From: an uncultured Fidelibacterota bacterium
GTDB lineage: Bacteria > Marinisomatota > Marinisomatia > Marinisomatales > UBA1611
Reading direction: 5' to 3'
Assembly: GCA_913043185.1 (NCBI GenBank)
Contig: CAJWMI010000003.1
Location: 1-51,390, forward strand
Length of the DNA: 51,390 nucleotides
The first letter of the stretch is position 1. Each line of letters starts with the position of its first letter. This document shows positions 8,912 through 15,774 of this stretch, in pieces. The position numbers and the translations under genes were made by a program. Under the pieces are notes generated by a model, which searched no databases, was not told where the DNA came from, and was given only the letters and a program-made list of their open reading frames with translations.

Positions 8912-9946
8912 ATGAAAAAAGTTGATCTACGAAGTGATACCATAACGCTTCCGACAAAAGAAATGCTTGATTCTATCGCCCGTGCAGAACTCGGTGATGA
9001 TGTTTTCCAAGAAGATCCAACGGTCAATCGGCTAGAGGACCTGGCTGCTACAAAATTTAATAAAGAGGCAGCACTGTTTGTTCCTAGCGGGACAATGGCT
9101 AATCTGGTTGCTGTCTTATCTCATTGCCAGCGTGGGGATGAGGTTATTCTTGGTGACCAGGCTCACACGTTCCTCTATGAGGCGGGAGGTATATCCGCTT
9201 TTGGAGGGGTTCACTCCCGCCAGATTCCGAATCAGGAGGATGGGACACTTTTACTGGAAGATATAAAAAAGGCTATCAGAAAAAAAGATGTACACTTCCC
9301 GCCAACAAGATTAATCTGTCTTGAGAATACTCATAATCGTTGTCTTGGTATGCCGCTCAGTGCTGACTATACAAACAGCGTTTCAGAGATAGCAAAAAAT
9401 AATTCACTATCTGTTCATGTTGATGGGGCAAGGATCTTTAACGCTGCCGTGTCGCTTGATGTTTCGGTAGCAGAACTGACAGTTAATATTGACTCGGTAT
9501 CATTCTGCTTATCGAAAGGTTTATCAGCTCCTGCAGGATCCATGCTTTGTGGAAAAAAAGATTTTATTGAAAAAGCTCGTAGAAATAGAAAAGCACTTGG
9601 TGGTGGTATGCGCCAGGCCGGTGTATTGGCAGCCGCAGGTCTTGTTGCACTAGAAAAAATGACAGATAGAATTATAGATGATCATAAAAATGCTAGAGCT
9701 CTTGCAGAGGGAATATCAAATATTGAAGGCATTAGTATTAACCTCAATAGGGTTAAGACAAATATCATTTATTTTTCACTAGACCATCCAAAAGTAGGCG
9801 GTGCCTCATTATTAGAGGAGATGGCAGAAAAGAATATTCATTTTTTCGAGCTTGGTCCTAGCTGGTTCAGGCTTGTTACCCATGCTGGCGTTAGTAAGGG
9901 TGATGTAGATGATGTAGTCGGAGAGTTTGAGCGGATTCTATCTTAA
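8912..9946 (+). CDS. ltaE: Low-specificity L-threonine aldolase
   Basis: A 344-residue fold-type I PLP enzyme that cleaves L-threonine or L-allo-threonine (and other beta-hydroxy amino acids) to glycine and an aldehyde. It opens with the family hallmark VDLRSDTITLPT. His85 in GDQAHTFLYEAGG stacks on PLP, Asp171 lies in HVDGARIFNAA, and the Schiff-base lysine is Lys202 in FCLSKGLSAPAGS. Length matches the family. It starts 31 bases after the repeat-protein gene and is followed 6 bases later by the redoxin gene. A role in glycine/hydroxyaspartate metabolism with the 3849-6859 operon is possible but not shown. Confidence 0.93.
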   Translation: MKKVDLRSDTITLPTKEMLDSIARAELGDDVFQEDPTVNRLEDLAATKFNKEAALFVPSGTMANLVAVLSHCQRGDEVILGDQAHTFLYEAGGISAFGGVHSRQIPNQEDGTLLLEDIKKAIRKKDVHFPPTRLICLENTHNRCLGMPLSADYTNSVSEIAKNNSLSVHVDGARIFNAAVSLDVSVAELTVNIDSVSFCLSKGLSAPAGSMLCGKKDFIEKARRNRKALGGGMRQAGVLAAAGLVALEKMTDRIIDDHKNARALAEGISNIEGISINLNRVKTNIIYFSLDHPKVGGASLLEEMAEKNIHFFELGPSWFRLVTHAGVSKGDVDDVVGEFERILS

Positions 9947-9952
9947 TATTAT

Positions 9953-10474
9953 ATGAGTTATTTTGTGGCCAGAGGACATAAGTATTTTATTATATACCTT
10001 ATTCTCCCTTTTTATTTAATTGGTGCTAGAGAGGATAAATTTTTTCCGAAAAATGTTATTGATATAGATAATAATAAGGTTGTTATATCAGAGTTGTCAA
10101 AAAATAAGACAGTCTGCATCGTGACCATCAAATCCGTTAGCTGTCCTGTTTGCACTGAGCAGCTTATACGGATCCGTGATAGAATGAAAGAGTTTAACAG
10201 GTGCAATCTGACGTTTTTGGTGCTTGCACCTGGCGGAAAAGATGGAATCAAAGAGCTCAGAAAAAGAACAAAGTTTCCGTTTCCATTTGTCCAAGATAAA
10301 AACCTAAAGATTGCTAAACGTTTTGATTTAGCGATTCCTCCTTTTGAGATTATGCCTGCTGTTATTCTATTAGAAAAAGATGGATCTGTCAGGTGGTCCA
10401 AACCTGGGCGTGGTCCTGACTATTACAGTGACCAGGCGCTTAGTGACTACCTAGACTGCGTAAACTGGATATAG
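9953..10474 (+). CDS. Exported redoxin/AhpC-TSA-like protein
   Basis: A 173-residue thioredoxin-fold protein with an N-terminal hydrophobic segment (residues about 10-25) suggesting export or membrane anchoring. The active-site motif is CPVC (Cys64-Cys67). The later strand IPPFEIMPAVILLEKDGSVRWS supplies the cis-proline-type turn and the terminal beta-strands. It resembles peroxiredoxin-like redoxins more than TlpA, whose motif is usually CxPC. It lies 6 bases after ltaE and 12 bases before the paraoxonase-like gene. The redox partner is unknown. Confidence 0.78.
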   Translation: MSYFVARGHKYFIIYLILPFYLIGAREDKFFPKNVIDIDNNKVVISELSKNKTVCIVTIKSVSCPVCTEQLIRIRDRMKEFNRCNLTFLVLAPGGKDGIKELRKRTKFPFPFVQDKNLKIAKRFDLAIPPFEIMPAVILLEKDGSVRWSKPGRGPDYYSDQALSDYLDCVNWI

Positions 10475-10486
10475 ACTAGCTTTATA

Positions 10487-11557
10487 GTGTCTACAAATCT
10501 TGTCACCAAGGTAGCGGCATTTATATTTATCCTTGTAGTTGGTTTTATCCTGAGGACAATGTACGAGGCTGGTGAGTTTAAGACACTAGAGCCGCACTAT
10601 TCAGGAGATTGTTTCTCAGTGGCTGGTGTTGCCGGTGCTGAGGATATAACATTTTTGAAAAACGGAACAGCACTGATATCCAGTGACAATAGGAGAAGCA
10701 GGATGAACGGGTCGCTAGAGCAGGGTACGATATATCAGTATAGGCCTAAGGCAAAAGATCATAAACTAGTTAACCTCAGGCCACAGCTAGACACTGGTTT
10801 CCATCCACACGGCATCTCTGTCTACGAAGATCCAGATGGCAAAATATTTCTGGCAGTGGTTAACCATCACTCTGGCGGCTTGTTTAACTCTTCAGAAGGA
10901 CACTCTATCGAACTTTTTCGTTATGAGGTTGATTCTTTGTTTCATATTAGATCGATTTCTGGACCGCTAATGATTAGCCCGAATGATATCGTATTAATCA
11001 ATAGATACCAGTTCTATGTTACAAATGATCATGGCAGCTCGTCTGGGCGGATGCAAACTCTTGAAGAATATCTGCAGCTAAGAAGGTGTAAGATTTTGTT
11101 CTATGATGGGAAAAGATTTAATGTTGCTGCATCAGGCCTAGGTTTTGCTAACGGAATCAACATTAATCGTGATGGATCATTATTGTATGTTGCAGAAACA
11201 ATTGGAAAACAACTCTCGATCTTTTCCAGAGATAAGAATACAAACGATTTGGAATTGATTGAGTCGATTTATTTTAACTCAGGGGTTGATAATATAGAGA
11301 TTGATTCAGATGGTAATCTGTGGATCGGATCGCACCCTAAGATGTACACTTTCTCCAGACACATGAATGATTCAACTGTGTTGTCTCCGTCACAGGTTTA
11401 TAAGGTTTCTTTGGATCAAAGTAATAGCTATGCTATTGAAGAAATATATCTAAATCTTGGAGGCGAATTATCGGGCTCAACCGTGGCAGCTTTTTATGAT
11501 AGTACTATTTTAATTGGATCTGTATTCGAGAGTTATTTTCTTGATTGCAACTATTAA
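10487..11557 (+). CDS. Paraoxonase/arylesterase-family lactonase
   Basis: A 356-residue six-bladed beta-propeller of the PON family, starting at GTG. The uncleaved N-terminal hydrophobic helix (residues about 5-22) resembles that of animal PON1. The calcium ligands line up at near-identical numbering: Glu52 (GAEDI), Asn166 (SPNDI), Asn222 (ANGIN), Asp268 and Asn269 (GVDNIEID). The His dyad candidates are His108 (FHPHGIS) and His127/His128 (VVNHHSG). Cys42 and Cys354 sit where PON1 has its terminal disulfide. Endings such as GSTVAAF and ILIGSVF are also family-like. A periplasmic-facing lactonase or arylesterase is the likely function; the substrate is unknown. Confidence 0.88.
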   Translation: MSTNLVTKVAAFIFILVVGFILRTMYEAGEFKTLEPHYSGDCFSVAGVAGAEDITFLKNGTALISSDNRRSRMNGSLEQGTIYQYRPKAKDHKLVNLRPQLDTGFHPHGISVYEDPDGKIFLAVVNHHSGGLFNSSEGHSIELFRYEVDSLFHIRSISGPLMISPNDIVLINRYQFYVTNDHGSSSGRMQTLEEYLQLRRCKILFYDGKRFNVAASGLGFANGININRDGSLLYVAETIGKQLSIFSRDKNTNDLELIESIYFNSGVDNIEIDSDGNLWIGSHPKMYTFSRHMNDSTVLSPSQVYKVSLDQSNSYAIEEIYLNLGGELSGSTVAAFYDSTILIGSVFESYFLDCNY

Positions 11558-11611
11558 TCATATCATTTGTTTTTGCAAAAGAAAATTTGACAAGATAGAA
11601 TATTTCCTAAG

Positions 11612-11641
11612 TTGACGTCCTTTGATCATAATCGGTAGATT
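11612..11641 (+). promoter_or_regulatory. Possible sigma-70-type promoter
   Basis: TTGACG at 11612-11617 and TAGATT at 11636-11641 are separated by 18 bases, upstream of the gene at 11705. The match is moderate (5/6 and 4/6) in AT-rich sequence. The surrounding 147-base gap (11558-11704) is the second largest in the window and holds nothing else I can identify. Confidence 0.3.
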
Positions 11642-11704
11642 ATAAGGATATTAGTTTGGTTATATTCTGATTTTGAATTGTTTTATTAAATAGGAAATCT
11701 TTAT

Positions 11705-12346
11705 ATGAAAAATATTATCATATATTTTGTTTTGTTTTGTGTCGTATTTACGCAGAATAACCAACAAGCTGAAATAATGAGTGAGACACCGCTTCATCCA
11801 ATTCCTGAGGAGATGACATACGAGGAATACCAGGACATGAACCGCAGGATAAACATAGGGGTCGGGCTCGCTTTTATCCCTATTCCTGGCATTGTTCATC
11901 GTTATGCTGGTGAAAAAAGTACAGCAAAAAAACTATCCTATATTACTATTGGTGGCCTTTTAGCATTTGCTGTATCGTCAGGCAGCCAGGAGAAAAAATG
12001 GCCAGAGTCAGACTATGAGCTTTTTATTATGAATGAGGGCCTCGATAATGAGATAAGGTATGAAAAGATACCGGTAGAAATAACAGGAAATGATTCGGTA
12101 ACATATAAACTGAACCAGGTCTACAAGAGGGTTAACCGCGTTGGGGGTAATCCTCTATTAGGTTTGATTGGTATTGCCGCTGTATTTGGCTCCTACTACT
12201 ATGATGTGTTTCATGGACTAAAAATGATTCATGATAAGAGAGAAGCTGTACGATTCAAATACGGAAAAAAGTTACAATATTCAGTGCGCCCCTCTTTTAA
12301 TCCTTTTGCAAGTAAAGCAGAACTTAATCTAGATATTTATTTTTAA
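11705..12346 (+). CDS. Exported membrane-associated protein of unknown function
   Basis: A 213-residue protein with a signal peptide ending near VVFTQ (residue 17). Two glycine-rich hydrophobic segments lie at about 52-66 (IGVGLAFIPIPGIVH) and 153-168 (GLIGIAAVFGSYYY). The PIPGIVHRYAGEKSTAKKLSY stretch resembles the P-G-x-G-x-x-Y turn seen in DUF5683-type proteins, but the match is weak. A weak AGGA site lies about 9 bases before ATG. It heads a run of three exported-protein genes. Function unknown. Confidence 0.7.
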   Translation: MKNIIIYFVLFCVVFTQNNQQAEIMSETPLHPIPEEMTYEEYQDMNRRINIGVGLAFIPIPGIVHRYAGEKSTAKKLSYITIGGLLAFAVSSGSQEKKWPESDYELFIMNEGLDNEIRYEKIPVEITGNDSVTYKLNQVYKRVNRVGGNPLLGLIGIAAVFGSYYYDVFHGLKMIHDKREAVRFKYGKKLQYSVRPSFNPFASKAELNLDIYF

Positions 12347-12359
12347 TATCAATGGTAAA

Positions 12360-13091
12360 TTGCCTGAATCATTTACACTATATCCAGTATTTCATTCAAT
12401 CATAAAATGGCTTTTATGGGTCCTTTTTTTAGCATCAAGTCCATCGTGTCAGTCAATCAACAATTATTCAGACCTGAGGTCGATCATGATTGAAGACCAG
12501 ATCATCAAAAGAGGCATAGAAGATCAGCGTGTGCTGGATATAATGGAATCAGTCGAGCGGCACAAGTTTGTACCTGAGAAATATGCTGAATCGGCCTACA
12601 AGGATGGGCCACTGCCTATAGGATACGGTCAGACTATCAGCCAGCCTTTTATTGTCGCCTTTATGACTGAAAATCTAAAAGTAGATTCTAGCCATAAGAT
12701 TCTTGAGATTGGTACAGGATCTGGATATCAGGCTGCAATATTAAGTAGGCTTACAAACCATGTATATACGATTGAGATTGTTGATGAACTGGCAAAAGAA
12801 TCATCCTCACGCTTGAAAAAACTTGGGTTTAAGAATGTTTCAGTGCGTAGCGGTGACGGGTACAAGGGTTGGCCCGAGGAGGCACCTTTTGATAGGATTA
12901 TGGTCACGGCAGCGCCAGAAGAAATCCCTGACATGCTTGTTGAACAGTTGGCTGAAGGAGGGATCATGGTTATTCCTGTAGGAAAGCAGTTTGACATACA
13001 ATATCTATGGGTAATTACAAAAGAGAAAGGCGGGTCAATAAAAAAGGATAAGATACTTCCGGTTCGTTTTGTGCCAATGGTGACCAAGTAG
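12360..13091 (+). CDS. pcm: Exported protein-L-isoaspartate O-methyltransferase
   Basis: A 243-residue PCMT that methylates isoaspartyl residues in damaged proteins using S-adenosylmethionine. Family signatures are PLPIGYGQTISQP (substrate region, about 81-93), the SAM motif ILEIGTGSGYQAA and later FDRIMVTAA. Unlike E. coli Pcm it has an N-terminal hydrophobic stretch, LLWVLFLASSPSC, suggesting a lipoprotein or secreted form. The start is TTG at 12360; the first in-frame ATG is at codon 43, within the conserved domain start, so the longer form is preferred. A periplasmic PCMT would need a SAM source, which makes the location puzzling. Confidence 0.87.
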   Translation: MPESFTLYPVFHSIIKWLLWVLFLASSPSCQSINNYSDLRSIMIEDQIIKRGIEDQRVLDIMESVERHKFVPEKYAESAYKDGPLPIGYGQTISQPFIVAFMTENLKVDSSHKILEIGTGSGYQAAILSRLTNHVYTIEIVDELAKESSSRLKKLGFKNVSVRSGDGYKGWPEEAPFDRIMVTAAPEEIPDMLVEQLAEGGIMVIPVGKQFDIQYLWVITKEKGGSIKKDKILPVRFVPMVTK

Positions 13092-13095
13092 TATA

Positions 13096-13614
13096 ATGCG
13101 GTTACATATAATACAATGGTGGTTCGCTACTATGTTTATTGTTTGTTCGGGTTTAACAGCCCAGACTAATTGGTCTGGAGGAAATCTAAGTAAAATAAGT
13201 GAGGTATCGCTTGATATTAGTGTTAACGGGCTCGAGGACCCGATGTGGGAAAAAAAAGTGGAGCAGATATCGCTGTTATTTCTTGATAGGTATAAGCTTA
13301 AAATAAACCCGGACAGATTTTCACCTGCGGTGGATATTAAAATAAGCGTGATCGAGCCCGGTGATAATCCTTTGGTATCTTATAATATAGATCTCTCGGT
13401 ATATGATTTTTTTATTTCAAAGGATGACTACACGAAAAACTATTCGAAGAAAAAAATAATAAAAAAATTCAAGACGGGTAAAATATATCAACAAAATATC
13501 TTAGGCCAGTCTTCTAATGAGATGATGAGGCCAGACATGGAGAATACTTTAATCCGTTTGCTGGATAATTTCATTGATCAGTGGTACCAAGACAATCCGC
13601 TCAAACAATTCTGA
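13096..13614 (+). CDS. Secreted protein of unknown function
   Basis: A 172-residue protein with a clear signal peptide ending GLTAQ (residue 23). The mature part alternates predicted beta-strands and amphipathic helices and is lysine-rich around residues 110-130, ending in a helix rich in aromatic residues (FIDQWYQDNP). It starts 4 bases after pcm, so it is probably cotranscribed. I recognise no family. Confidence 0.65.
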   Translation: MRLHIIQWWFATMFIVCSGLTAQTNWSGGNLSKISEVSLDISVNGLEDPMWEKKVEQISLLFLDRYKLKINPDRFSPAVDIKISVIEPGDNPLVSYNIDLSVYDFFISKDDYTKNYSKKKIIKKFKTGKIYQQNILGQSSNEMMRPDMENTLIRLLDNFIDQWYQDNPLKQF

Positions 13615-13639
13615 TCCAGACCTCAGTTTTCACCTTTAT

Positions 13640-13667
13640 TTGACATCTCCTTTGTTCGATGTAAATT
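13640..13667 (+). promoter_or_regulatory. Possible sigma-70-type promoter
   Basis: A perfect TTGACA (13640-13645) is followed after 16 bases by TAAATT (13662-13667). It lies in the 71-base gap before the CsgG/FlgO-like gene. If real, transcription would start about 13674, leaving only about 12 bases before ATG 13686. That would favour the second ATG at 13710. Confidence 0.35.
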
Positions 13668-13685
13668 CGTTGGTTTTCATAAAAT

Positions 13686-15209
13686 ATGGTACAATATAAG
13701 ACTAGAAGAATGCGCCAGTTTGTTTTGATGCTATTGCTTTTGGGATCTATTCCCACTCAAAAAGCGTTTTCAGCAGAAAAAATAGACTGGAAAGGAAGCG
13801 AGCCAAAAACTGGTAATCGATTGGCTGTCCTGGAGTTTAGCTCTAAGGGGATATCAGCGCCTATACAGAACCTGCTGACAGAGCAGTTTCGCCTAAATAT
13901 CCGGAAACTAAAGATGTACGAGGTCTTAGACGCAAGCTTGACCAATCAGGTAGAAATTTTTTATCCGGGAGAAGAGATTTATGGTGAGTGCAAGTCTAAG
14001 GGGTGCATCATGGAGCTTGGTAAAGTGCTCAACGTCAACTATATAATCTCGGGCACTATCGTTGAAAAAAAGAATGAATATTTTGTTAAAGGCCGGCTTT
14101 ATTCGATTGACATGGAGCAAGAGGTCCACGGTTTTTCAATGGAAAATATAAGCGCGGTCGATAGCATAAGACTTGAGATGAAAAAACTAGCCTATAATGT
14201 TAGCGGCCTTGAGGTCCCGGACACGCTAACCATTGGCGCATCCAGTACAACGTTAAGCTCTAGCGTCATAAAAAAAGATCAGAAAAAAAGAAAGTGGATC
14301 ACTCTCCCTAAAGTACCGAGCAAGATAAAGTCCTTGGTCTATTCTACTGTCATACCTGGTACCGGTCAGATGTATTCAAAAAGACACTATTCAGGCCTAG
14401 GTTTTTTTGGAGCAGAGATTGTTATCGGTGGTTTAGCGCTTTTGGCTCACTCAAGCTACCAGAAATCCTGGGGCGGTTTTGAGAGCACCTATGATAGTTA
14501 TCAAAAAGAGACAGATCCTGGAACGCTGATGAAACTTCGCCCTGATATTATTCAGTATGCTAGAGATACGAAACGATATAATTCTTTTTTAAAAGGAATA
14601 CGCATTGCTGGAGCCGCCGTATGGGGTCTGAATATGGTTCATGCCTATATCGTGGGCCCGGATGATATATTTGTTAGAACCGGGGACCCCGGCTCATTCA
14701 CCGGGATAGGCGGGAAACCAAGAATGACTGCATGGGATGTTCTCTCAGGATTTGGAGTAAGAGGGGCGATACTGAGACCTCTTTTTAAAGGAACATCATT
14801 GTCTGCGTATTCTCCGTATTCAGACGCAGGCTACTCTCTAGTTACGCCCATTGGCCTGTATTTTGGTTCCGTATTTACTTCGTTAACCTTTGAATCATCT
14901 AACTATTCATTTTACACGGAGGAGTTTGACCAGAGTATTACGGGGACCAGTTTTACTACTGCCTTTAGTTTTGATTTTACGGAAAAAATATCCTTTGGCG
15001 GTAAACAACTGCGGAAATATGTTTTTATTGGAAGATCCCGCTATGATGATGGAAAGGGATATGTTGTCGGTGGAGACATGGTCTATGATGTCGGATCTTT
15101 TCCTCTGTCTTTTGCTCTAATAAGCAGGGCAAACTTGGTCAACACATCAGACCTTGGTAGTAGCATGTGGGTAACGCTTGGAGTCAATGTTGGGCTTGAT
15201 ATTCCGTAA
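13686..15209 (+). CDS. CsgG/FlgO-like plus DUF5683 exported protein
   Basis: A 507-residue exported protein with the signal sequence MRQFVLMLLLLGSIP. The ATG at 13710 (codon 9) is the better start because the hydrophobic core follows directly. Residues about 43-165 resemble the CsgG/FlgO/TolB-N type domain: RLAVLEFSSKGIS, a central CKSKGCIMELGKVLNVNYII and SGTIVEKKNEYFV. Residues about 215-320 match DUF5683, with STVIPGTGQMYSKRHYSG followed by a hydrophobic helix. The remaining 180 residues look like beta-strands of a barrel or sandwich. It probably acts in the periplasm or outer membrane. Its end overlaps the cohesin-like gene, linking it to the surface proteins that follow. Confidence 0.75.
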   Translation: MVQYKTRRMRQFVLMLLLLGSIPTQKAFSAEKIDWKGSEPKTGNRLAVLEFSSKGISAPIQNLLTEQFRLNIRKLKMYEVLDASLTNQVEIFYPGEEIYGECKSKGCIMELGKVLNVNYIISGTIVEKKNEYFVKGRLYSIDMEQEVHGFSMENISAVDSIRLEMKKLAYNVSGLEVPDTLTIGASSTTLSSSVIKKDQKKRKWITLPKVPSKIKSLVYSTVIPGTGQMYSKRHYSGLGFFGAEIVIGGLALLAHSSYQKSWGGFESTYDSYQKETDPGTLMKLRPDIIQYARDTKRYNSFLKGIRIAGAAVWGLNMVHAYIVGPDDIFVRTGDPGSFTGIGGKPRMTAWDVLSGFGVRGAILRPLFKGTSLSAYSPYSDAGYSLVTPIGLYFGSVFTSLTFESSNYSFYTEEFDQSITGTSFTTAFSFDFTEKISFGGKQLRKYVFIGRSRYDDGKGYVVGGDMVYDVGSFPLSFALISRANLVNTSDLGSSMWVTLGVNVGLDIP

Positions 15210-15774
15210 ACGTTTATTCCATATCCTTGGGCTTGTCGTTGTCCTTATAGTCTCTTGTAATGATGCAAGCTACGAACTTGACAATGAGTTTGACCCTGAG
15301 AATCTAGGTCTGGAACCACCTACAATTTTTTTCCATTTTCCGTCTGGTAAAGTTAATTCTGATGGAATAGCAGAAATAGATTTGAGCGTTGGCGATACAG
15401 ACTCTATAGAGCTCTACTGTTATGAGGTGGACAGCGTGGGCGGCGCTCACCTTCAGATTGCGTTTGACTCTGAGGTGATTATGATTGACACGGTGGAGCA
15501 TGGTGAGTTTTTTATGAACGGTAATACTGCGCCCATAATGATTACAGACCAGGGGCAGGAAGAGGGATTTCTAAATGTTTTTCTTTTTTATGAGCCTAGT
15601 CTCACAAGTGTATCTGCTTCTGGCACTAAGGCAATGGCCAGGGTTATTTTTACGGTTAAAGATGAGGGATCAGCTCCGCTTGTCTATACAGAGCAGACAG
15701 TATTCAGAAATCCGGATAATAACACTATCAGCCTAAATACCTTTGGAGAGGGATCTGTCAATGCGAGCCAATAG
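15187..15774 (+). CDS. Cohesin-like domain lipoprotein
   Basis: A 195-residue predicted lipoprotein whose signal ends in LIVSC (Cys24). I chose ATG 15187, which overlaps the preceding gene by 23 bases; a TTG at 15178 is also in frame. Residues about 50-190 carry a cohesin-type beta-sandwich. Its features are GGAHLQIAFDSEVIMIDTV, GEFF, a loop with GFLNVFLFYEP, SGTKAMARVIFTVKDEG, and closing strands ending FGEGSV. Cohesins bind dockerin modules with calcium in cellulosomes. The next gene encodes a protein with dockerin-like repeats and overlaps this one by 14 bases, so the two products may interact at the cell surface. Binding residues cannot be judged by eye. Confidence 0.75.
   Translation: MLGLIFRKRLFHILGLVVVLIVSCNDASYELDNEFDPENLGLEPPTIFFHFPSGKVNSDGIAEIDLSVGDTDSIELYCYEVDSVGGAHLQIAFDSEVIMIDTVEHGEFFMNGNTAPIMITDQGQEEGFLNVFLFYEPSLTSVSASGTKAMARVIFTVKDEGSAPLVYTEQTVFRNPDNNTISLNTFGEGSVNASQ

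Noticed and set aside
10012..10401. Open frame of 129 codons on the minus strand
   Set aside because: It lies opposite the redoxin gene, whose CPVC motif and fold are clear; the minus frame has no recognisable protein and no leader.
12728..13087. Open frame of 119 codons on the minus strand over pcm
   Set aside because: Shadow frame of the protein-isoaspartate methyltransferase gene; no motif or leader.
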